The position numbers and the translations under genes are program-made. From positions 1-58,740 of the forward strand of contig NZ_SVEV01000024.1 of the NCBI RefSeq assembly GCF_015057185.1: a DNA stretch of 58,740 nucleotides, read 5' to 3'. The notes beneath the pieces are model-generated. The model saw nothing but the letters and a program-made list of their open reading frames with translations. It was not told the origin of the DNA and searched no databases. Positions 45,084 through 53,770 of this stretch are shown one piece after another (the first letter of the stretch is position 1; each line of letters starts with the position of its first letter). The DNA comes from Pseudobutyrivibrio sp. GTDB lineage: Bacteria; Bacillota; Clostridia; Lachnospirales; Lachnospiraceae.

Positions 45084-45944
45084 TTACATGTATAACTCGT
45101 CATCACACTGATAATTAAGGATGTCCTCGTTTAATGTAACACCGAATTCCTTGCCGATTGCACGAAGATTATCATCAGTAATTGCCTGAATTGGTCTTCT
45201 TCCACCATTTGCTGCAAGAGCATATGTTGCAATCTGAGCAGCTTTTTCGATTGTATGCATAAGTCCAAATGCTGTATCAAAGTCTGGGCCAGAAACAAAA
45301 AGTCCATGGAACGCCCAAATTGCAGCATCATATTTTTCCATCTCTGCACATGTTGCCTTTGCAATGTCCGCTCCGCCTGGAACCATCCAAGGTACCACGC
45401 CAACACCTCCTGGGAATACAACGCAGCACTCTGTAGCTGACTTCCAAAGCATACGAGTAAATACCTCTGCTCTAAGTGGAAGCACCTGAGTAAGTGCAAT
45501 GATAAATGGTGTATGAGCATGATAGATAACTCTATTTGCACCATTTGTAACTCTCTTTCTGATAGAGTGGTTCATAAAGTGTGTAGGGAACTCAGATGTT
45601 GGCTTGCCGCCATCCTCAAGACCCCAAACTATTCTATAGCTGTCTCCAGCATCATTAATCTCAACAATAGCAATATTGTTCTGTGGTTCTAACTCAACAT
45701 TCTCAAGGAACTTGCCTGATCCTGTTGTGATGAAATACTCACCCTTAAGGTTGTCAGCCTGTACTGGCATCTTAACCCACTCACCAGGTGTATCCTTGAA
45801 AAATCTAGCACAATACTGCACCTCTTCCTCACGCATACGATATGTTAAATTTCCACCGTTTCTCTCATGCCATCCCTGACGAACGCCATCGTGGCACATA
45901 TGCATAAAATCTTCGATTACTTTCTCATTGAAAATTGTTCCCAT
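45084..45944 (-). CDS. rhaD: Rhamnulose-1-phosphate aldolase
   Basis: Splits L-rhamnulose-1-phosphate to DHAP and L-lactaldehyde. 286 aa, RhaD type rather than FucA type: WHERNGGNLTYR, FITTGSGKFLENVELEP, zinc ligands in YHAHTP and FHGLFVSGP, and VVFPGGVGVVPWMVPG. It has no encapsulation tag. Provides the rhamnose branch feeding lactaldehyde to the organelle. GAGGAGG before the start; own terminator downstream. Confidence 0.94.
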   Translation of the reverse strand: MGTIFNEKVIEDFMHMCHDGVRQGWHERNGGNLTYRMREEEVQYCARFFKDTPGEWVKMPVQADNLKGEYFITTGSGKFLENVELEPQNNIAIVEINDAGDSYRIVWGLEDGGKPTSEFPTHFMNHSIRKRVTNGANRVIYHAHTPFIIALTQVLPLRAEVFTRMLWKSATECCVVFPGGVGVVPWMVPGGADIAKATCAEMEKYDAAIWAFHGLFVSGPDFDTAFGLMHTIEKAAQIATYALAANGGRRPIQAITDDNLRAIGKEFGVTLNEDILNYQCDDELYM

Positions 45945-46015
45945 TTTAATTCCTCCTCGTTTTAGCTTTCACTAAAAACCACTTTCTTTTCTAATACCAT
46001 TGTATTCAACCACCA

Positions 46016-46690
46016 TTACAATTCAATAACGTCAGTTACAATAAGTTTATCCTCATTTGCACTAAACACAATATCATAATTATGGTATGCAAGCCTGAAT
46101 TCTCGCTGTTTTCCTCTATCATAGCCAGCTCTTGGATCCTGCAAAAGGACTTGATTTGCAGAAGTTCTTATCTCCTCAGGTAATCTGTTTAGAAGTTCAG
46201 CAGGAAAATCTACCTGAATCTGTGCCCCCTTGGAAAGCTCATCTGTGAATCCGCCTCTAGCATCTGGATGAGCATCTGCATAGGGGATATAGGGTTTGAT
46301 GTCATAAATCGGAGTGCCATCTAGCATATCTACGCCACTGACAATAAGAACAGTTCCTTCTATTTCACTATGTTCAACTGATACTAGTTTTACAGATGAA
46401 AGCCCAATATTGTTAGGTCTAAATGGCGATCTGGTTGCAAAAACCCCCATATGCTTTTGACCACCAAGTCTAGGCGGTCTCACAGTAGCTCCATCCAGTG
46501 GTTTGTTTTTAGAAAACCCCCACAGCAACCACAAGTAGTCGTAATCGGTTATTCCCTCAATATAATTAGGATCCTTAAATTCTGGTTCAAATATAATACG
46601 TCCAACTTCATCCACAAGTCCGCTTTGTCTTGGAATTCCAAATTTTTGAGAAAAACCGGTCTTTATATGTGCTATTTTCTTTAGTTCCAT
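46016..46690 (-). CDS. trmO: tRNA t6A37 N6-methyltransferase TrmO
   Basis: SAM-dependent methylation of t6A37 to m6t6A37 in threonine tRNAs. 224 aa with the family signature VRPPRLGGQKHMGVFATRSPFRPNNIGLS (split: RPPRLGG, then GVFATRSPFRPN) and VDMLDGTPIYDIKPYIPY. The start codon immediately follows the stop of the glycosyltransferase-like gene, whose last codons (GAGAGG) form its ribosome site. Confidence 0.93.
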   Translation of the reverse strand: MELKKIAHIKTGFSQKFGIPRQSGLVDEVGRIIFEPEFKDPNYIEGITDYDYLWLLWGFSKNKPLDGATVRPPRLGGQKHMGVFATRSPFRPNNIGLSSVKLVSVEHSEIEGTVLIVSGVDMLDGTPIYDIKPYIPYADAHPDARGGFTDELSKGAQIQVDFPAELLNRLPEEIRTSANQVLLQDPRAGYDRGKQREFRLAYHNYDIVFSANEDKLIVTDVIEL

Positions 46691-48244
46691 TTATTTCCTC
46701 TCATTTATGCCTAACTTAAACACATAAATAAATCTATATTTACCGCCATTTTCACGAATAGCCTCTTCAACTCCTCCACATGCCCCCGAAGCAATAAGCG
46801 ACTCGCACTGAGATAAAAGCCTAAGCGTACATAAATACTCTGCTCCTAATCGAAATCCTTTACCCATTTCCTTTGTATCTGCACCATGTAATGATGCCAA
46901 AAGTTTCCCAGGCTCGATTGTAAATCGTTCCTGATCTGTATATATCAGCCTATCGCCATAAGCTCTTTTCATTTCTTCAAGGATTTCTGCATCCTCTGTT
47001 GCAAGATAAATATACTTGTATGGATGTTCTTTTTCTACCTCAGTTATCTTTTCTATTACCTGTTCTACCGTTGCATGAACAGGATGTCCTGGGAATTTGG
47101 TCTTTTGATAATCAGTACCTCTGACCAGTACACCAAGAGTATTTTGGGAATCGGTCATTATCTTTCCATGATTAGCAATATATTTTTCCACCTTTTCATT
47201 GTATAGGCCCTGACTCCAATCAAGCTCAGTATCAGCCGGTGTATTCTCTCTAAAAATATGACGCATTATTGTAAGGCAGTTTGCATTTGGTGATATATAG
47301 ACATTTTTGGCTTCTTTCACCATATCCATAGATGCCCCACCAGGCTGATTCATAAATTTGCCCCAAATATCATCACCCTCAAAATCACTATACATATTAT
47401 CTGTGGAATTTATAATATAAAACACTGGCTCATATCCACGACTCTTTGCAAATCGAGCCATATTAAAAACCTTATCCTGAATACCAAAAATTCCTTCTAT
47501 GGAAAAATGACCATCTATAACAAAAAACTTTTTATCCGGGTATTTTTCTCCAAAGTGACGAAGATTGTTAAAACAGAAAGTGTACGTCATTACCTCTTCT
47601 AAAAGAACAATTCTTTCACTGGTTAATCGGGAAATATCTTCGTTTTTAGGCATTCTATCTCCAACATGTAGTACATTATCACTGACACCATCCAGTAAAA
47701 CTCCCTGGTCGCTTGGTGACCAATTAGATTGAAGTATTATCTCCTTTCCTCGAAGACCCGGGAGAACATTTCCCATAATCTCCCATTCACCACATAGTAC
47801 CACTCTCTTCCCAGTCCATAGCGGAAGAGCCTTACGATATAATTCTACTGCAAATTCATTTAATCCATAGAAAACAATAGCATCATACTTGTTCAAAAAA
47901 GATAAGTCTGGTTCTCCCTGTCCGTACATGTGCAAATAATATGATGGCACTGCCTTTAAAACAGTCAAGTAATTGCCATCCTCATCGCATACTATCCAAG
48001 TCATCTCCTTATCAGTTCTGAAAAAAGCATCCTTGAACATATCAGCTGATACAGGAATCCTAATATCTGTAACCTCGGCATCTCCCACCATAGATTCATA
48101 GGTCAAATGCTTTAACCCATTTTCAGAAACCAACTCAATAATGGCATTCCTTCCGTGTTCCTCAAAAAACTGTCTTTGTTTTTCTACTGGCCAAACCTCA
48201 TCTCCATCAAACGTAAATATTTCTGCATTTACAGTAGTAACCAT
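46691..48244 (-). CDS. GT23-like (fucosyltransferase-like) protein with N-terminal extension
   Basis: 517 aa. Residues 1-370 are not assigned. The C-terminal 150 residues resemble the GDP-fucose binding half of alpha-1,6-fucosyltransferases (NodZ/FUT8): VLVRGTDYQ, YIYLATEDAEI, FRLGAEYLCTLRLLSQCESLIAS split as LGAEYL and CESLIASGACGG. VRGTDY corresponds to the HxRRTD motif, with one Arg changed. No membrane segment seen. Could modify a glycan or protein such as flagellin; unproven. GGGGAGG before the start. Confidence 0.6.
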   Translation of the reverse strand: MVTTVNAEIFTFDGDEVWPVEKQRQFFEEHGRNAIIELVSENGLKHLTYESMVGDAEVTDIRIPVSADMFKDAFFRTDKEMTWIVCDEDGNYLTVLKAVPSYYLHMYGQGEPDLSFLNKYDAIVFYGLNEFAVELYRKALPLWTGKRVVLCGEWEIMGNVLPGLRGKEIILQSNWSPSDQGVLLDGVSDNVLHVGDRMPKNEDISRLTSERIVLLEEVMTYTFCFNNLRHFGEKYPDKKFFVIDGHFSIEGIFGIQDKVFNMARFAKSRGYEPVFYIINSTDNMYSDFEGDDIWGKFMNQPGGASMDMVKEAKNVYISPNANCLTIMRHIFRENTPADTELDWSQGLYNEKVEKYIANHGKIMTDSQNTLGVLVRGTDYQKTKFPGHPVHATVEQVIEKITEVEKEHPYKYIYLATEDAEILEEMKRAYGDRLIYTDQERFTIEPGKLLASLHGADTKEMGKGFRLGAEYLCTLRLLSQCESLIASGACGGVEEAIRENGGKYRFIYVFKLGINERK

Positions 48245-48261
48245 TTTACCTCCCCATAAAC

Positions 48262-48299
48262 AAAAATTCAGCGGTCATCAAAAGATAATCGCTGAATTT
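48262..48299 (-). terminator. Rho-independent terminator after apt
   Basis: 10-bp stem AAATTCAGCG (48264-48273) with CGCTGAATTT (48290-48299), followed by TTTTTG on the minus strand. The next gene starts only 18 nt later. Confidence 0.8.
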
Positions 48300-48313
48300 T
48301 AAAGATTCAATGT

Positions 48314-48838
48314 TTATTTTCCCTCATAAGTAACCACTGAAGCCACATCATATTTTGCAAGCTTCTCACGTCCGTTAAGTCCTGCAAGCTCCATAAGGAA
48401 TACGATTTTGGCAACCTCGCCGCCAAGCTCCTCGATAAGTTCACAAGCTGCCTCAATAGTACCGCCTGTTGCAATAAGGTCATCAACTACAACAACCTTC
48501 TGTCCTGGCTTGATAGCATCCTTGTGCATCTCAATTGTAGCTGTGCCATACTCTAAATCGTATGTCTTCTCAATTGTCTCGCAAGGAAGCTTGCCTTTTT
48601 TACGAATGAGAACAAATGGCTTGCCAAGTGCGTAAGCAAGAGGTGCACCAAAGATAAATCCGCGGCTCTCTGCTCCTGCAATAACATCAAAATCAACTCC
48701 ATCAAGAAGGTTGATCATCTCGTCAATAGCGAGCTTGAATCCTTCTGCATCCTGAAGAATGCTTGTGACATCTCTAAACATAATACCTGGCTCTGGAAAA
48801 TCCGGAATAGTTCTTATGTAATCTTCAACTTTTTTCAT
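48314..48838 (-). CDS. apt: Adenine phosphoribosyltransferase
   Basis: Adenine salvage: adenine plus PRPP to AMP. 174 aa from the ATG at 48838 (AAGGAG 8 nt upstream); an earlier in-frame start at 48865 lacks a good site. PRPP motif VVVVDDLIATGGT and IPDFPEPGIMFRDVT. Own promoter and terminator, so a single-gene unit. Confidence 0.96.
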   Translation of the reverse strand: MKKVEDYIRTIPDFPEPGIMFRDVTSILQDAEGFKLAIDEMINLLDGVDFDVIAGAESRGFIFGAPLAYALGKPFVLIRKKGKLPCETIEKTYDLEYGTATIEMHKDAIKPGQKVVVVDDLIATGGTIEAACELIEELGGEVAKIVFLMELAGLNGREKLAKYDVASVVTYEGK

Positions 48839-48924
48839 TACGACTCCTTCTATGCATAGCCCCAAATTTTTCCCCTCTGGAAAGGCTCATGCTTAAGTCG
48901 GATAAAAAGATATTATCCTAAATT

Positions 48925-48953
48925 ATTATACAGTTTTCTTTAATATATATCAA
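48925..48953 (-). promoter_or_regulatory. Promoter of apt
   Basis: Minus strand TTGATA (48948-48953), 17-bp spacer, TATAAT (48925-48930), about 87 bp upstream of the start codon. Confidence 0.75.
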
Positions 48954-48973
48954 TACCACGGTTGGTTACAATG

Positions 48974-49004
48974 AAAATGGCGCCCCCGTAGGGACGCCAT
49001 TTTT
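48974..49004 (-). terminator. Rho-independent terminator after the first flagellin gene
   Basis: AAAATGGCG (48974-48982) pairs with CGCCATTTT (48995-49003), with inner CCC/GGG pairs; T-rich on the minus strand. Confidence 0.85.
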
Positions 49005-49046
49005 TGGATAGCACTCGAAGTACTAATGCGTTTGGCCACGCTAATA

Positions 49047-50528
49047 TTACTGAAGTATTGAGAGAACACCCTGTGTTGACTGATTAGCCTGAGCGAGCAT
49101 TGACTGGCCTGCCTGAGTAAGAATATTATTCTTACTGTATGTAACCATCTCGTCAGCCATATCTGTATCACGGATACGAGATTCAGCCGCTGTAGAGTTC
49201 TCAACTACGTTATCAAGGTTTGCTATAGAGTGCTCCAGTCTATTCTGGATTGCACCAAGGGCAGATCTTTGTGCTGATACCTTGGCCACAGCATCTGCAA
49301 TTGCATCGATTGCGTATGTTGCTGCTTTGCCTGTATCATCAGATACATTGAGTCCGTTAATACCCAAATTCTTTGCGCTCATTGTCTCAATCTCTACACC
49401 AATCTTGTTGGTCATGTCAGCATCAGCACCAACATGGAGATTAAATACAAGAGAATTCTGAGTTGTTACAGAACCACGTGTGATAGTGAAGTTGACAAAT
49501 GTAGCTTCTGTTGATGTACCATCAGCTTTCTTTGTAATCACCTTTTCTGATTGCCAATCTGCTACAGTTGCGCGTTTATCGGTAGCGCCAATTGATGAAG
49601 CGGCTGCAAGTTCGGTCTTAACCTTTGCATATGCCACTGAGGCTGTTATGAGTGTCTTGTTGTTCTGGTCAATACCTGAAATTACATTGTCAGAGAAAAC
49701 AGATACGCTTAATCCGTTGTATTCAAGTGTTGATCCAAGAGAAGCAAGACTCATAATCTTGGCTGCTGTAATATGTGCCTGAGAAATGTCAGTTGTATCA
49801 TCAATTGTATATGACTTACCATCGATCGTGATAACGCTACCTGTAGCAAGTTGAGGTACTGTACCTGCTGAAGAAACAGTTCCTCCTGCCTCTGGCATTG
49901 ATGTTGGTTGTGAATTTCCCATACCAATCTTTAGAGCTACCAAAGCCGCTGTAACAGATTTTGCTCCAATTCCATATGTTGTGCCTCCAATTGTATAGGT
50001 GTCACCTATCTGGAGCTGTTTCATCTGGAATGTTGCCTTTGTGGTGTTTGAAGTCAAAGTACCAGCTAAGCCCGCATCGTGAGCTTTTACCCTGTATTCT
50101 TTTTCTCCGTTTCCGCCCTTCAGCAAGTACGTTTCGTTAAACTTTGTTGTCTCAGCAACACGATCGATTTCTGTAGTAAGCTGATTAATCTCATCCTGGA
50201 TAGATGATCTATCAGACTCACTATTTGTTCCGTTCGCTGCCTGAACTGCTAACTCATTCATACGCTGAAGCATAGAATGTACTTCTGTAAGGGCACCCTC
50301 GGCGGTTTGTACTGCCGAAATACCATCTGATGCATTGGTTGAAGCCTGATCTAGACCTCTAATCTGCTTTCTCATTTTTTCTGAAATTGAAAGACCAGCT
50401 GCATCATCTGCTGCACGGTTAATTCTGAATCCTGAAGATAATTTCTCAATCGATTTAGACTGAGCACCTGCTGTGATATTAAGCATTCTTGAAGCATTAG
50501 CTGCCTGCATATTGTGTTGTACTACCAT
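49047..50528 (-). CDS. Flagellin, copy 1
   Basis: 493 aa. Conserved N-terminal D0/D1 domain (VVQHNMQAANASRMLNITAG, INRAADDAAGLSISEKMR) and C-terminal D1/D0 (ESRIRDTDMADEMVTYSKNN, QAGQSMLAQANQST), with a variable centre of about 230 residues. No signal peptide, as expected for type III export. Highly similar to the downstream-coordinate copy at 50934. Own sigma-28 promoter, structured leader and terminator. Confidence 0.96.
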   Translation of the reverse strand: MVVQHNMQAANASRMLNITAGAQSKSIEKLSSGFRINRAADDAAGLSISEKMRKQIRGLDQASTNASDGISAVQTAEGALTEVHSMLQRMNELAVQAANGTNSESDRSSIQDEINQLTTEIDRVAETTKFNETYLLKGGNGEKEYRVKAHDAGLAGTLTSNTTKATFQMKQLQIGDTYTIGGTTYGIGAKSVTAALVALKIGMGNSQPTSMPEAGGTVSSAGTVPQLATGSVITIDGKSYTIDDTTDISQAHITAAKIMSLASLGSTLEYNGLSVSVFSDNVISGIDQNNKTLITASVAYAKVKTELAAASSIGATDKRATVADWQSEKVITKKADGTSTEATFVNFTITRGSVTTQNSLVFNLHVGADADMTNKIGVEIETMSAKNLGINGLNVSDDTGKAATYAIDAIADAVAKVSAQRSALGAIQNRLEHSIANLDNVVENSTAAESRIRDTDMADEMVTYSKNNILTQAGQSMLAQANQSTQGVLSILQ

Positions 50529-50532
50529 AATT

Positions 50533-50595
50533 TCTACCTCCTTGTAGATACTCTCACGATTCCATTCATGAGAGATGCAAAATTGTTAATTGCAT
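50533..50595 (-). promoter_or_regulatory. Flagellin 1 leader: three stem-loops, CsrA-type sites
   Basis: On the minus strand: stem-loop with CTAC and GTAG arms that shows AAGGAG, the ribosome site, in its loop (50533-50548); 8-bp stem CTCTCATG/CGTGAGAG with loop AATGGAAT (50551-50574); stem ATGCAA/TTGCAT (50575-50595). The GGA in both loops fits the ANGGA motif of CsrA. The rest of the 250-nt leader up to the promoter holds a weak GTGGT/ACCAC hairpin. Confidence 0.65.
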
Positions 50596-50777
50596 AACAT
50601 TACTAAAAATTCTAAAAGTTTCATGATTGGAAACGCTACATACTTTAGGCTGCATTCCCGTATCTATATAACAAGTGGTGTGACCAACCACCACGTTGCT
50701 ACCAGAGAAGAAATTAAAGTAGTATAGCTTTATTTAGTTTTAAAGCTTCTATAGATGATTTTTATCATCTATTCCTT

Positions 50778-50804
50778 TTATCGGAGAACATTTTAAAAAC
50801 TTTA
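50778..50804 (-). promoter_or_regulatory. Sigma-28 promoter of flagellin 1
   Basis: Minus strand TAAA (50801-50804), 15-bp spacer, TCCGATAA (50778-50785); consensus TAAA-N15-GCCGATAA. The start codon is 250 bp downstream. Confidence 0.85.
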
Positions 50805-50820
50805 GCTTTTTTACACACGA

Positions 50821-50849
50821 AAAGGGGACCTCCTTTCGGAAGTCCCCTA
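50821..50849 (-). terminator. Rho-independent terminator after the second flagellin gene
   Basis: AGGGGAC (50824-50830) pairs with GTCCCCT (50843-50849), with more pairs inside; followed by TTTT on the minus strand. Just past the sigma-28 promoter of flagellin 1, so the two genes are separate units. Confidence 0.85.
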
Positions 50850-50933
50850 ATGTACTAGTATTTAACTAGTCTGCGCGAAACAATTATTTGGATAAAGAAT
50901 CTTTAAGCTGCGCTTAAAGCTACTGTTTTGTTA

Positions 50934-52397
50934 TTATCCAAGGATTGAAAGTACGCCCTGTGTAGACTGGTTAGCCTGTGCAAGCATAGCCTGGCCTGCC
51001 TGCTGAAGAATGTTATTCTTGCTGTAGGTAACCATCTCATCAGCCATATCTGTATCACGGATACGAGACTCAGCTGCGTTAGTATTCTCAACTACGTTAT
51101 CTACGTTAGCGATTGTATGCTCTAATCTGTTCTGAATAGCACCAAGTGCAGATCTCTGCTCTGATACCTTAGCTACTGCATCAGCGATTGCATCGATTGC
51201 ATATGTAGCAGCCTTACCTGTATCATCAGATACGTTAAGTCCATCGATACCGAGGTTCTTAGAGCTCATTGTTTCGATTGTAACACCAATCTTGTTTGTC
51301 ATGTCAGCATCAGAACCAACATGAAGATTGAAGTTAAGTGCATTCTGAGTTGTAACAGAACCACGTGTAATTGTGAAGCTCTGGAATGTAGCCTTGCTTG
51401 TGCCTTCTCCAGTTTCAACCTTAACAGCATCTTCTACAGATGCACGTGTTCCAGTAGCACCAATTGAAGAAGCTGCTGCAAGCTCTGTCTTAACCTTTGC
51501 GTATGCAACTGTTGCTGCAATAAGTGTCTTATTATTCTGATCAACGCCCTTTGAAACATCATCAGAGAATACTGTTACGCTCTTGCCATTGTACTGGATT
51601 GTAGATCCTGCACTTGCAATAGACATAATCTTTGCTGCTGTAATCTGTGACTGAGTCATATCTGTTGAATCAGCAATTGTATATGACTTGCCATCGATTG
51701 TGATTACACTACCTGAAGCAAGCTGAGGAACTGTACCAGTACCAGATGCATCGTATGTTGCAGGCTGTGAAGCTGGCTGTGAGCCTCCCATACCAATCTT
51801 CAAAGCTGCAAGAGCTGCTGTAACCTTCTCTGCACCAATGCTGTATGTTGTTCCACCAATTGTGTAAGAATCACCAACATTGAGGGCCTTCATCTGGAAT
51901 GTAGCCTTTGTTGTGTTAGAGATAAGTGTTCCGTCAAGACCTGCATCATGAGCTGCAACTCTAAGAGTCTTCTCACCATTGCCACCCTTAAGTAGGTATG
52001 TCTCGTTGAACTTTGTTGTCTCAGCAACACGATCGATTTCTGTTGTAAGCTGATCAATTTCGTCCTGGATAGAAGAACGATCAGACTCACTGTTTGTGCC
52101 GTTGGCAGCCTGTACTGCTAACTCATTCATACGCTGAAGCATTGAGTGTACTTCTGTTAAAGCACCTTCAGCTGTCTGTACTGCAGAAACACCGTCCTGT
52201 GCGTTTGTAGATGCCTGATCAAGACCTCTGATCTGCTTACGCATCTTTTCAGAAATTGAAAGACCAGCTGCATCATCTGCTGCACGGTTAATTCTGTAAC
52301 CTGAAGAAAGTTTCTCAGTTGACTTAGCCTGATTTCCAGCTGTAATGCTGAGCATTCTAGAAGCATTAGCTGCCTGCATGTTATGTTGTACTACCAT
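50934..52397 (-). CDS. Flagellin, copy 2
   Basis: 487 aa. Same D0/D1 ends as copy 1 and a similar, not identical, centre (differences near SMPEAGG/SQPATYD and the 310-350 region). Nearly identical first 170 residues suggest recent duplication or gene conversion. Own sigma-28 promoter 390 bp upstream, own leader and terminator. Confidence 0.96.
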   Translation of the reverse strand: MVVQHNMQAANASRMLSITAGNQAKSTEKLSSGYRINRAADDAAGLSISEKMRKQIRGLDQASTNAQDGVSAVQTAEGALTEVHSMLQRMNELAVQAANGTNSESDRSSIQDEIDQLTTEIDRVAETTKFNETYLLKGGNGEKTLRVAAHDAGLDGTLISNTTKATFQMKALNVGDSYTIGGTTYSIGAEKVTAALAALKIGMGGSQPASQPATYDASGTGTVPQLASGSVITIDGKSYTIADSTDMTQSQITAAKIMSIASAGSTIQYNGKSVTVFSDDVSKGVDQNNKTLIAATVAYAKVKTELAAASSIGATGTRASVEDAVKVETGEGTSKATFQSFTITRGSVTTQNALNFNLHVGSDADMTNKIGVTIETMSSKNLGIDGLNVSDDTGKAATYAIDAIADAVAKVSEQRSALGAIQNRLEHTIANVDNVVENTNAAESRIRDTDMADEMVTYSKNNILQQAGQAMLAQANQSTQGVLSILG

Positions 52398-52402
52398 AAA
52401 AT

Positions 52403-52460
52403 TCTACCTCCTTGTAGATACTCCCTGGATTCCTTTCCTGGGAGAAGTGCCTTTGCACTT
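52403..52460 (-). promoter_or_regulatory. Flagellin 2 leader: three stem-loops, CsrA-type sites
   Basis: Same three-stem order as flagellin 1: ribosome-site hairpin (52403-52418, identical), stem CTCCC/GGGAG plus two GC pairs with loop AAAGGAAT (52421-52444), stem AAGTGC/GCACTT (52445-52460). Stems 2 and 3 have different sequence from copy 1 but still pair, while the GGAAT loop is kept. The remaining 330 nt up to the promoter are AT-rich with nothing recognised. Confidence 0.65.
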
Positions 52461-52789
52461 GATTGTTAATAAATTACATCTATAATCAACACAGTACTCG
52501 CGCGACATACTGTATATGATTACCTCAATTAACAAAAAGTTTTTGCCTAAGAATACAATTCAAAAATAGAATAAATCCATGCACAAAAAATTTTCAATTG
52601 TAAAGTTGCAATTGATAAATGGAAATAAAACTTGATATTAATCTTCGATTCTTAACATCCTTGTCCTGATATCGAAATATGAATAATGATATGATGTTGA
52701 AAATTCTCAGATAATGAAGTCCTTTTCATTTATCTAACGTATGTGTGTGATAACAATAACTTTACTGTTATCTCCACCTTACATTTACT

Positions 52790-52816
52790 TTATCGGAAGA
52801 AGTTTTTAAAACTTAA
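52790..52816 (-). promoter_or_regulatory. Sigma-28 promoter of flagellin 2
   Basis: Minus strand TTAA (52813-52816), 15-bp spacer, TCCGATAA (52790-52797); about 390 bp upstream of the start codon. Confidence 0.8.
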
Positions 52817-52869
52817 CCCCTTTTTTGAAAAAATTTTAAAAAATTTTTTATTACACATTTGGTTATAAA

Positions 52870-52909
52870 AAAAGGTGCTACAGATTCAAATAACCCTTCT
52901 GTAACACCT
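52870..52909 (-). terminator. Rho-independent terminator after znuB
   Basis: 12-bp stem (52873-52884 with 52898-52909, one G-U pair), followed by a T run on the minus strand. Confidence 0.88.
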
Positions 52910-52966
52910 AGTATATCACCTGTTATTTACTTGTAAATCCTTTTCACTGAAAAGACATAAAAATAA

Positions 52967-53770
52967 TTATCTGTCCTTTCCATACACATAAGTAGCGAAA
53001 TAAATTACGCTTGCAATAATAACAATCATTGGACCTGTAGCCATATCTGTAAAGTAAGATACAAACAACCCAAGCACACCAGAGAACACACTAAAAAGAA
53101 TAGCCAAGTAAGTATACTCTCTAAAATTCTCAGAAATATTTCTACTGCTAGCTGCTGGCAAAATTAATAGCGCATTAATCAAAAGAATACCAACCCACTT
53201 TATTGAAAGCATTACTAGAAGCGCTATAAGTATTGCAAAAGCATCCTCCATGACCCTAACAGAAATACTGCGGCTCTTTGCCAAAGTAGCATGAATGCTA
53301 ATTGCTGTAAGTCTGTTGATACTGTAGCACCAAAAAATAAGGATTACACCAAAAAGTACCACCAGCTGGATTATTTCTGATACCGTAATAGACAAAATGT
53401 CGCCCACAAGTATAGCCGAATAATTGCTAAAGCTTCCACCTCTAGATAATATTGCAAGGCCAAGTGCTGTAGCACAGCTAGCAAAAACAGAAATCAAAGT
53501 ATCTGATGAACTGAGGCCTTTCCTACTAATATAATTAAGTAATAAGGCAAAGCATATTCCGAAAAGAACCATAGATATAGTAGTATTTCCTATACCCATT
53601 ATTACACCAGCCGCAATGCCAGTAAGTGCAGAATGTCCAAGGGCATCGCTAAAATACGCCATTCTCTTTTGAACAATCATTGTACCTACCATTCCAAATA
53701 ATGGTGATATCAAAACAATCGCAATAGTCGCTCTAATCATGAAGGCATAGCTAAACATTTCACTAAACAT
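52967..53770 (-). CDS. znuB: Zinc/metal ABC transporter permease
   Basis: 267 aa, seven to eight membrane helices, ABC-3 family. I place the start at 53770 because GGAGG is 8 nt upstream of it; the ATG at 53776 is only 3 nt away from the same site. Overlaps the end of znuC. PSSTD-like family motif region GLSSSDTLISV, then LLINALLILPAA near 190. Confidence 0.9.
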   Translation of the reverse strand: MFSEMFSYAFMIRATIAIVLISPLFGMVGTMIVQKRMAYFSDALGHSALTGIAAGVIMGIGNTTISMVLFGICFALLLNYISRKGLSSSDTLISVFASCATALGLAILSRGGSFSNYSAILVGDILSITVSEIIQLVVLFGVILIFWCYSINRLTAISIHATLAKSRSISVRVMEDAFAILIALLVMLSIKWVGILLINALLILPAASSRNISENFREYTYLAILFSVFSGVLGLFVSYFTDMATGPMIVIIASVIYFATYVYGKDR

